A DNA stretch of 6,459 nucleotides, from NCBI GenBank assembly GCA_903875815.1, contig CAIQXR010000159.1:1-6459 (forward strand). The letters are read 5' to 3'. The position numbers and the translations under genes were made by a program. This DNA comes from an uncultured Actinomycetes bacterium. GTDB taxonomy: Bacteria > Actinomycetota > Actinomycetes > Nanopelagicales > Nanopelagicaceae. Shown piece after piece: positions 1 to 5,996 of the stretch. Positions within the stretch are counted from its first letter, which is position 1, and every line of letters begins with the position of its first letter. The notes below the pieces were generated by a model that ran no database searches, was not told the DNA's origin, and was given only the letters and a program-made list of their open reading frames with translations.

Positions 1-447
1 ATTACGCCCGTGCTTGGTGATGCAAGCGCCTTCTCCGCTGCAGTTGATGGTTTGATTGAGATAGCTGGCGAGTTCGATTTGATTGCAGGAGTGGAAGCCC
101 GCGGATTCATCTTTGGCGCCGCAATGGCGGCCAAGTGTGGAGTTGGCTTCGTCCCGATTCGCAAAAGCGGAAAGTTGCCATACGCGAGTCATTCCGAGTC
201 ATACGCTTTGGAATATGGCTCCAGCACGTTGCAGATCCACGAAGATGCAATCGCGCCAGGAGCTCGCGTACTTATGGTCGACGATGTTCTTGCTACTGGT
301 GGCACGCTCATTGCAACGGCAAAATTAATTGAGCGATGCGGTGGAACGTTAAGCGGCGCCGTGGTGTTGATGGAGATCGCTGGGCTATCAGGCCAAGCAA
401 ACTTTTCGACAGCCTTTCCGGGAAAGACTATCTCCGTACTTATTTAG
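1..447 (+). CDS. apt: Adenine phosphoribosyltransferase, 5' end missing
   Basis: Cytosolic purine-salvage enzyme that makes AMP and diphosphate from adenine and PRPP. The visible part is 148 codons, and the reading frame is open to the left edge. The first codons read I-T-P-V-L-G-D, which matches the conserved ITPLL-type segment near the N-terminus of Apt, so the GTG at position 10 is an internal valine and not the start. About 25-35 residues are probably missing. The PRPP-binding loop VLMVDDVLATGGT (about nt 268-306), the VEARGFIFG segment and the FVPIRKSGKLPY segment are all typical of the family. The gene ends in TAG, 9 bp before the stop of the convergent crtI. In many actinobacteria apt follows secD-secF and precedes rel. 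Here no rel follows directly. The family assignment is secure. Confidence 0.96.
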   Translation: MTPVLGDASAFSAAVDGLIEIAGEFDLIAGVEARGFIFGAAMAAKCGVGFVPIRKSGKLPYASHSESYALEYGSSTLQIHEDAIAPGARVLMVDDVLATGGTLIATAKLIERCGGTLSGAVVLMEIAGLSGQANFSTAFPGKTISVLI

Positions 448-459
448 GGCTTTACCCTA
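445..459. terminator. Short inverted repeat between convergent apt and crtI, possible weak bidirectional terminator
   Basis: TAGGG (445-449) and CCCTA (455-459) form a 5-bp perfect stem around a 5-nt loop in the gap between two convergent genes. Each arm begins with the TAG stop codon of one gene, so both stop codons lie in the stem. On the + strand the stem is followed by TTTAA, and on the - strand by AAATAAG rather than a U-tract. The stem is short and the U-tract is poor, so terminator function is only a suggestion from its placement. Confidence 0.3.
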
Positions 460-1938
460 TTTAACTTGACCAACAATTCGCTCGGCTGCCAATCTGCCTG
501 AGATAAGAACCATTGGAACTCCAACACCTGGTTGAGTCCCGGACCCTGCGAAGACCACATTCTCAAACCCCTTGGCCATATTGCGTGGGCGGAACGGGCC
601 AGTCTGGAAGAAGGTGTGCGCGCTGGCAAATGGTGCACCAGCCTCCATGCCTTGTTCCTGCCAATCAAGTGGTGTTGTCATGTGCTCTACTTCGACAGAA
701 TCAATGAAACCGTCATAGCCACGCTCTTCCATAGTGCGCAGCATCTGGTCGCGATAGCGCGAACCTTCAACCTTCCAATCAATATCAGCAGTGAGGTTTG
801 GGGTAGGGAAGAGGATGTAATAGGAATTCTTTCCTGCTGGCGCCAAAGACTTATCGTCATGCGATGGAACAGTGACGAGCAAGCTGGGATCGGTCATCAA
901 CGTCTTCTTTTTGATTAATTCGTCGAAGACGCCATCCCATGACTTTCCGAAGTGAATATTGTGATGGGCGAGTCGATCGTAGGATTTTGTCGATCCCACT
1001 AAGAGCGTGACGCAGGAAGGGGAGTACTTCAATCGCTTTACTGTTGGTGGGGTATAGCCCAAGAGTTCGCGATACGCGACCGGGAGATCGGGATTGAGAA
1101 TGAGGGCATCGCATTCAATTCGCTCGCCCTTATCGGTAATAACTGCCTTGGCGCGACCGCCGGAATGTTCCACGGTAGTGACAGAGCTGCCGTAAATAAA
1201 TTTCACACCATGCTTTTCTGCAGCCCCAGCGAGAGCGCGAGGAAGGGCATGCATGCCGCCCTTAGGGAAGAAGACGCCGTTGACTGAATCCATATAAGCA
1301 ATGACGGCATAGATGGCGAGTGCTTGTTGTGGGCTGACGCCGGCATACATCGCTTGGAAGGAGTAGACCTTCTGAGTGCGCGGATCTTTGAGGAATTCAT
1401 TGACTTTGGGGGCCAATCGCTTGAAGCCGCCGATCGCAATCAATTTCGCCAAATTCGGAGTCAATAAGTTGAGAGGAGAATCAATATTACGATCGATGAA
1501 GTCATTCATCTCATACTTATATAACTTAGTAACAAAGTCGACGTACTTGGCATAGCCGGCGGCCTCATCGGCGCCAATAACATTGCGAATCTCTTCCTGC
1601 ATACGACCAGTCTCTGCATGAACATCCAGCGTCGATCCATCATGATAAAAAGCGCGATAGAGCGGCTTGAGTGGAAGTAGTTCTAGCCAATCTTCTAACT
1701 TTTCCCCCACGCACGAAAGCGCATCTTGAATGAGATCCGGCATGGTTAAAACTGTGGGGCCGGTATCAAAGGCATAGCCATCTTTGTTCAGCAAACCATT
1801 TCGCCCGCCAGGAACGAGTTCGCGCTCGACGATCGTTACTTTGCGACCTGCACCAGCAAGACGGAGCGCTGCTGAGAGTCCACCCAATCCTGCGCCAACA
1901 ATAACTACATGGTCAGTTGGGCCAGTTACTTTTTTCAT
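457..1938 (-). CDS. crtI: Phytoene desaturase (CrtI family)
   Basis: FAD-dependent, membrane-associated carotenoid desaturase of 493 aa, the usual length for bacterial CrtI. It is expected to turn phytoene into lycopene or a less desaturated intermediate. The N-terminus carries the dinucleotide-binding motif GAGLGG (15-20) with a following VERE acidic turn and PGGRNG. FDTGPTVLTMP (57-67) and FPKGGMHALPRAL (224-236) are family hallmarks. The C-terminus has PLDWQEQGMEAGAPF, then HTFFQTGPFRPRN (441-453) and the CrtI signature GSGTQPGVGVPMVLISG (465-481). The ATG shares one base with the crtE stop (TAATG), and a Shine-Dalgarno lies within crtE, so the pair is probably co-transcribed and translationally coupled. 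The number of desaturation steps cannot be read from sequence. The carotenoid desaturase class is close to certain, and phytoene is the likeliest substrate. Confidence 0.94.
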   Translation of the reverse strand: MKKVTGPTDHVVIVGAGLGGLSAALRLAGAGRKVTIVERELVPGGRNGLLNKDGYAFDTGPTVLTMPDLIQDALSCVGEKLEDWLELLPLKPLYRAFYHDGSTLDVHAETGRMQEEIRNVIGADEAAGYAKYVDFVTKLYKYEMNDFIDRNIDSPLNLLTPNLAKLIAIGGFKRLAPKVNEFLKDPRTQKVYSFQAMYAGVSPQQALAIYAVIAYMDSVNGVFFPKGGMHALPRALAGAAEKHGVKFIYGSSVTTVEHSGGRAKAVITDKGERIECDALILNPDLPVAYRELLGYTPPTVKRLKYSPSCVTLLVGSTKSYDRLAHHNIHFGKSWDGVFDELIKKKTLMTDPSLLVTVPSHDDKSLAPAGKNSYYILFPTPNLTADIDWKVEGSRYRDQMLRTMEERGYDGFIDSVEVEHMTTPLDWQEQGMEAGAPFASAHTFFQTGPFRPRNMAKGFENVVFAGSGTQPGVGVPMVLISGRLAAERIVGQVK

Positions 1939-3014
1939 TAAGTATTCCTTTGGGTAACGATCGAAGTTAATTCACGGAGTGCTTCCGCTGCCTGCGGTGC
2001 AAGTAGCGGTGTATCGAGTGCGGCTAGCGCTTGGTGAGTCAAGGTGGAGATGAGTTCTTCTAATTCGTCGAGCGCGCCAGTGTTGCGAATGATTGCTCGA
2101 GCGCTCTCCACTTGATCGGGAGAGAGCGCGGGCGTGCCCAGAATTGCTTCTAAAGTTTTTCGTTCGGCAGGAGAGACCCGCTCCATGGTCTTTGCGAGCA
2201 ATACAGTGCGCTTGCCCTCGCGAAGATCATCGCCAGCCGGCTTGCCGGTTTCGGCGGGATCTCCGAATACGCCCAAGACATCGTCGCGCAATTGGAAGGC
2301 TTCGCCCAGCGGCAATCCGTAATGCGAATAGATCTCCATCAGTGGTTGGGGATTGGCAGAACCTAATGCCGCACCAAAATGGAGGGGACGTTCAATGGTG
2401 TATTTACCTGATTTATATCGAGCAACTTTGAGAGAACGCTCCACGCTTTCGCTGCCCAATACTTGCTCGTATACATCGAGGTACTGTCCAGCCATTAATT
2501 CAATCCGCATTTCATCGTAAACATTTTGTGCGCGAAGGAGTGTCGAAGTCTCGAGCCCGGCAATGTGGAGCATCTTGGCTGACCAGATAAGTGCCAGATC
2601 GCCCAAAAGAATTGCCGCCGAAATTCCAAACTGCTCATCGCTACCTGCAAGGCCACGATCGCGGTGCATTGCTTCAAAAGCGCGATGTACTGAAGGCGCA
2701 CCGCGCCGAGTATCAGAAGCATCCATCACATCGTCATGCATCAAAGCGCAGACATGAACCAATTCAAGTGATGCAGCAGCCTGCGTGATAGAAGAAGTTA
2801 ACTCAGCTCCGCTTCCCAAATATCCCACTAAGGCGAAGATGGGGCGTAGGCGTTTGCCGCTATCAAGAATGAATCGATGCATCGCGTCAGCGACCGGTTC
2901 AAGTTCAGATCCAATAGCTCGAAGGGCCTTGCCTTCATCTAGACTGAACTCTTCGAGGGCAGCATTTGTCGCGGCTCGTAACTCTTTGAGCGTTAAATAC
3001 TCGGCAGATGGCAC
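1938..3014 (-). CDS. crtE: Polyprenyl diphosphate synthase, probable geranylgeranyl diphosphate synthase (IdsA/CrtE type)
   Basis: Trans-isoprenyl diphosphate synthase of 358 aa that condenses IPP with allylic diphosphates. With crtI directly downstream, GGPP for carotenoids is the likely product. Visible motifs are GKRLRP (53-58), the first aspartate-rich motif DDVMD (94-98) followed by RRG, GQYLD (176-180), KSGKYT (201-206) and the second aspartate-rich region RDDVLGVFGD (243-252). In that region the usual third aspartate of DDxxD is glycine, as is common in actinobacterial IdsA-like enzymes. The start is GTG at 3014, 24 bp from the divergent metF ATG. No Shine-Dalgarno is visible, which fits a leaderless message. 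The family is certain. Chain length (C15, C20 or longer) and the choice between the names crtE and idsA rest on context. Confidence 0.9.
   Translation of the reverse strand: MPSAEYLTLKELRAATNAALEEFSLDEGKALRAIGSELEPVADAMHRFILDSGKRLRPIFALVGYLGSGAELTSSITQAAASLELVHVCALMHDDVMDASDTRRGAPSVHRAFEAMHRDRGLAGSDEQFGISAAILLGDLALIWSAKMLHIAGLETSTLLRAQNVYDEMRIELMAGQYLDVYEQVLGSESVERSLKVARYKSGKYTIERPLHFGAALGSANPQPLMEIYSHYGLPLGEAFQLRDDVLGVFGDPAETGKPAGDDLREGKRTVLLAKTMERVSPAERKTLEAILGTPALSPDQVESARAIIRNTGALDELEELISTLTHQALAALDTPLLAPQAAEALRELTSIVTQRNT
1946..1951 (-). promoter_or_regulatory. Ribosome binding site of crtI, inside the 3' end of crtE
   Basis: Read on the - strand, AAAGGA stands 7 nt before the crtI ATG (1938-1936). 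It lies within the last codons of crtE. This is the clearest Shine-Dalgarno in the window. It supports the chosen start and lets crtI be translated independently as well as by coupling across the TAATG junction. Confidence 0.65.
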
Positions 3015-3020
3015 GAGAGA

Positions 3021-3026
3021 AGGGTA
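3021..3026 (-). promoter_or_regulatory. Candidate -10 element for leaderless crtE-crtI transcript
   Basis: On the - strand, TACCCT matches the loose actinobacterial TAnnnT -10 pattern and ends 6 nt before the GTG start of crtE. That places transcription start at or next to the start codon. No convincing -35 is seen at 17-18 bp spacing (GTCGTT lies there). Support comes from the missing Shine-Dalgarno and the 24-bp intergenic space, so this is a weak call. Confidence 0.35.
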
Positions 3027-3030
3027 GCCT
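3025..3030 (+). promoter_or_regulatory. Candidate -10 element for leaderless metF transcript
   Basis: TAGCCT matches TAnnnT and ends 8 nt before the metF ATG at 3039, so transcription would begin at or within two bases of the start codon. It shares its TA with the oppositely oriented crtE candidate. The purine-rich AGAAGGG at about 3018-3024 is too far upstream (14 nt) to be a good ribosome binding site. No clear -35 is visible. Confidence 0.33.
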
Positions 3031-3038
3031 GCATCGCT

Positions 3039-3902
3039 ATGGCAACGACACCTCTCCCGACCTTCTCCGTGGAGTTCTTCCCTCCCAAGGATGAGGCAGG
3101 TGAGGAGCGGCTATGGGCGGCGATGGCCGAACTCTCGCACCTTCGCCCCGATTTCATTTCTGTGACCTACGGCGCAGGTGGCGGAACACGAGACCGCACA
3201 GTTCGCATCACTAAAGAGATCACCGATCACACCGGCATTAGTACTGTCGCCCACCTCACATGTGTGGGCTCGACTCGCGAAGAGCTCATACAGATTTTGG
3301 ATCAATATCAAGCGGCCGGCATCTCAAGTATTTTGGCGCTTCGCGGAGATCCCACCGGCGGACCTTCTGCGCCGTGGCAGACAACGCCTGGTGGCTTTGA
3401 TCACGCGGATCAATTAGTTGAACTTGCCATTGCACATGGCGGCTTCACGGTAGGAGTTGCAGCATTTCCTGACGGCCATCCCGCAAGTAGCGGTGACTTT
3501 GCGCGCGATATCGAAGTTCTCCTTCGCAAAGAAGAGTTGGGCGCGACATTTGCGACTACGCAATTTTTCTTTGAAGCCAGTCATTGGGTTGCGCTACGAG
3601 ACAAACTTTCTGCCCGTGGATCTAGCCTGCCAATCATCGCGGGAATTCTGCCGGTTACGAATGTGAAGCAACTCCACCGAATGTCAGAGCTCAGCGGTGT
3701 GGATCTGCCGGGAGAAATGGTGGCGAAATTTAACGCCGTTGCAGAGAACCCGGATGATGTGAAGAAGTTGGGTGTCGAACTTGCCACCAAGCTCTGTGAA
3801 GAATTGATTGCTGCGGGTGTGCCAGGGCTACATTTCTACACCATGAATGCTTCGCATGCGACCGTTGATATTGCAGAAAATCTGGGATTACAGAAGCGAT
3901 GA
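3039..3902 (+). CDS. metF: Methylenetetrahydrofolate reductase
   Basis: Cytosolic FAD-dependent TIM-barrel enzyme that reduces 5,10-methylene-THF to 5-methyl-THF, the methyl donor for methionine synthesis. The product of 287 aa is the normal length for bacterial MetF. Visible motifs are VEFFPPK (11-17) with Glu12 equivalent to the catalytic glutamate, SVTYGAGGG (41-49), AHLTC (71-75), LRGD (101-104) with the folate-contacting aspartate, GVAAFPDGHP (139-148) and TTQFFF (173-178) with the conserved glutamine. The start ATG has no close Shine-Dalgarno and may be leaderless. The stop TGA overlaps the next ATG in ATGA. A divergent pairing of an MTHFR-type gene with a polyprenyl synthase is also known in mycobacteria (the Rv2172c/Rv2173 region, from memory), so this neighbourhood may be old and unrelated to carotenoids. 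Confidence 0.96.
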   Translation: MATTPLPTFSVEFFPPKDEAGEERLWAAMAELSHLRPDFISVTYGAGGGTRDRTVRITKEITDHTGISTVAHLTCVGSTREELIQILDQYQAAGISSILALRGDPTGGPSAPWQTTPGGFDHADQLVELAIAHGGFTVGVAAFPDGHPASSGDFARDIEVLLRKEELGATFATTQFFFEASHWVALRDKLSARGSSLPIIAGILPVTNVKQLHRMSELSGVDLPGEMVAKFNAVAENPDDVKKLGVELATKLCEELIAAGVPGLHFYTMNASHATVDIAENLGLQKR

Positions 3903-4522
3903 CTGAGCAAGAATTCAGGGCGCAATGGAGTGATCTACATGGCGGGGCTGAGATTTCAGGGATCGTTAAAGGCTGGCTCTGGATTTCATTTCGAATAGCT
4001 CGAACTTTGCATGCGCTCCATATCTCTCCCAACCTGCTCACATCGCTCGGTGTTATTGCTGGAATTCTTACCATTCCTACGGCGCACACACCTTGGGCGA
4101 TCGCGCTCTTAACGCTATCCCTGATTGGCGATGGTCTCGATGGTTCGTTAGCAATTGTTGGAAATCGCACATCCGATCGAGGGGCCATTATCGATTCCGT
4201 CTCCGACCGAACCAGTGAATTTGCTTGGCTCGTCGCCTTCATCCAGATTGGTGCGCCACTTGCTGTCGTTGGCGCAGCCTGGGGAGTTGCTAACGCGCAG
4301 GAGTACTTGCGCGCTCGAGCTGGCGGATTGGGAGTACGGGAAATTGGCGTAGTCACGATTGCAGAACGCCCGGTGCGTGCATCCTTATTTGTTATTGCGC
4401 TAATTTCTTATCAATTGGATATTCACTTCATCACTGCTATTGCCGGACTCTGGCTGGTCATGCAATTACTTTCATTGGTGCAAGTAGCACGCGCTACTTA
4501 TCGGCGGCTATCGCTTCACTAA
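3899..4522 (+). CDS. CDP-alcohol phosphatidyltransferase family membrane protein, altered motif
   Basis: Integral membrane protein of 207 aa in the family that moves a phosphatidyl group from a CDP-linked donor to an alcohol such as inositol phosphate, glycerol phosphate or serine. The family motif DxxDGxxAR(x8)GxxxDxxxD appears at 78-103: Asp78, Asp81, Gly82, Ala85, Gly95, Asp99 and Asp103 are all present. The usual arginine after Ala85 is Ile86. Hydrophobic stretches at about 46-60, 65-77, 106-131, 160-173 and 177-193 suggest five or six membrane spans. The sequence SPNLLTSLG before the first spans is also family-typical. The start overlaps the metF stop (ATGA), which indicates coupled translation. 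The 3' end overlaps the convergent crtI-like gene by 29 bp. The acceptor alcohol cannot be assigned. The family is secure, and activity is open because of the Arg-to-Ile change. Confidence 0.88.
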   Translation: MTEQEFRAQWSDLHGGAEISGIVKGWLWISFRIARTLHALHISPNLLTSLGVIAGILTIPTAHTPWAIALLTLSLIGDGLDGSLAIVGNRTSDRGAIIDSVSDRTSEFAWLVAFIQIGAPLAVVGAAWGVANAQEYLRARAGGLGVREIGVVTIAERPVRASLFVIALISYQLDIHFITAIAGLWLVMQLLSLVQVARATYRRLSLH

Positions 4523-5996
4523 CCAATTCGGCGCTCATCGCTACCAGCGGCAACCCGCCACCCGGGTGAGCAGAGCCACCCACGCAATAGAGATTCTTCA
4601 ACGGAGAGCGATTTGAAGCGCGCAAAAAGGCTGATCGAGCGGAGTTGCTGGAAGTTCCATAAATCGAGCCGCCTGGTGCCATGACAGAATTCTGTAAATC
4701 AAGGGGAGTGCGAATCTCCATCAAATCCAGACGTTCTGATACGCGCAAGCCCAACGCATCGAGCTTGGCGATAATTTTCTGGGCATACTCGGCGGCGCCA
4801 ACGCTCCAGTCATACCCTGTGCCTGGCTCATGTCGTGGTGCATTGACCAGAACAAACCACGCTTCCTTCTTCTCGCCCTTGACCATCGTGGCATCATGCG
4901 GCGCGCAGATATAGATCGTGGGATCGGTGACGGGAATTTTCTTGGTAAAAATCTCGTCAAATTCGTTGTCGTAATCTTGAGGGAAATAGACAGTGTGGTG
5001 CTCCAGGTGCGGAACCTCACCGATAATTTTGGAGTTATCGAGTCCCAACAGGAGAGAGAAGCCGGCAAGAGATTTCTCGGCGCGCTGCAATTTCTTCCGC
5101 TCGGATTTCACTACTTTAAGATCAGAGGGAAGAAGCGTGTGATAAACATGCTCGGCGTCAGCATTAGCGATCACAATATCTGCCGAGTGGTGAACTCCAT
5201 CTTTGGTGAGAATTCCCGTCGCACGATGGCCATCATGAGAAATGGAAGTAACCTCAGAATTAAGATGAATCGTTGCTCCGAGATCGCGAACACGTTGATC
5301 GAGCGCTTTTGCTAGTTGGCCAATCCCACCTTCGATATGCCAAGCCCCGAATGTGCTCTCCATAAAGGCAATAGTGAGAAGCACTCCGGGGACTTTGCGA
5401 GGATCTGAGCCCGTGTAAGTGGCGTAGCGATCAATAATCTGAGCCAGATGTTTCTCACTGGTGTATTTGGCGGTGTAACGCCGAAGCGAAGTCAGTGGCG
5501 CAATTGTTCGCAAATTTGCGATCGCGCTCTTACCTCGCAGGAGTGAACCAAGAGAAGGTAGCTCCGACTCCAAGAAGGGTCCACGGGAGACATCCCACAT
5601 CTTCTCCGCGCGCTGCATTAAGTGATGCCATTGATCGCCGGCAGCCTTACCAAATTTTTGATCAATCTCTTCGCAGATCTTCTTGATCGAGAGATTGGCA
5701 AATTTCACTTGCGCACCATCAGCAAAGTGATAGTCAAAGGCTGGGTCTACGGGATTTACTTTAAGTACGTGTTCGATGCGCTTGCCGGTCTTGATAAAGA
5801 GGTCGCGATAGACAGCGGGGAGGGTGAGCAGCGATGGGCCAGTGTCGAATGCGTAATCACCGATCCATTCGGTACGACACTTGCCACCAGTCTGATCTGA
5901 TGCCTCAAAGATTTCCACCTCATGGCCAGCTTTGGCAAGGCGCGCTGCAGCGGCTAGACCACCCATGCCTGCCCCGATGACAATAATTTTCTTCAT
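4494..5996 (-). CDS. Second CrtI-family carotenoid desaturase/oxidase (CrtD-like)
   Basis: FAD-dependent amine-oxidase-fold protein of 500 aa, clearly related to CrtI but divergent from the phytoene desaturase at 457-1938. It has GAGMGG (8-13), a FEAS acidic turn with GGKC, FDTGPSLLTLP (50-60), DRYATYTGSDP (189-199) and EGGIGQLAKAL (222-232). The C-terminal flavin-binding segment is VGGSAHPGGGLPLV (472-485), in place of GSGTQPGVGVP in the first copy. HPG(G/A/T)G(L/I)P endings occur in CrtD-type 3,4-desaturases and CrtNb/CrtP-type carotenoid oxidases as well as in some CrtI. The ATG overlaps the glycosyltransferase stop (ATGA), so the two are probably coupled and act in one tailoring route. 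No strong Shine-Dalgarno is seen (AAAGG lies 12 nt upstream). It could be a further desaturase or a terminal methyl oxidase, and sequence alone does not decide. Confidence 0.85.
   Translation of the reverse strand: MKKIIVIGAGMGGLAAAARLAKAGHEVEIFEASDQTGGKCRTEWIGDYAFDTGPSLLTLPAVYRDLFIKTGKRIEHVLKVNPVDPAFDYHFADGAQVKFANLSIKKICEEIDQKFGKAAGDQWHHLMQRAEKMWDVSRGPFLESELPSLGSLLRGKSAIANLRTIAPLTSLRRYTAKYTSEKHLAQIIDRYATYTGSDPRKVPGVLLTIAFMESTFGAWHIEGGIGQLAKALDQRVRDLGATIHLNSEVTSISHDGHRATGILTKDGVHHSADIVIANADAEHVYHTLLPSDLKVVKSERKKLQRAEKSLAGFSLLLGLDNSKIIGEVPHLEHHTVYFPQDYDNEFDEIFTKKIPVTDPTIYICAPHDATMVKGEKKEAWFVLVNAPRHEPGTGYDWSVGAAEYAQKIIAKLDALGLRVSERLDLMEIRTPLDLQNSVMAPGGSIYGTSSNSARSAFLRASNRSPLKNLYCVGGSAHPGGGLPLVAMSAELVSEAIAADK

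Noticed and set aside
10..447. GTG at position 10 as the true start of apt
   Set aside because: The three codons before it continue the conserved ITPVLGD segment, so the gene begins left of the window.
532..918. 128-aa open frame on the + strand inside crtI
   Set aside because: It is antisense to the conserved C-terminal part of CrtI, with no recognisable product and no ribosome binding site that I could see.
3730..4356. 208-aa open frame on the - strand, antisense to metF and the phosphatidyltransferase
   Set aside because: It shows no recognisable domain, and its Ser/Pro/Arg/Ala-rich composition is that of a shadow frame. Two well-supported genes cover the same DNA on the other strand.
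4559..4568. Perfect 10-bp palindrome CACCCGGGTG, possible operator
   Set aside because: It is produced by the codons of the conserved His-Pro-Gly-Gly segment of the second CrtI homologue, and lies far from any promoter position.
4830..5315. 161-aa open frame on the + strand inside the second CrtI homologue
   Set aside because: It lies wholly antisense to a gene with clear family motifs and shows no domain of its own.
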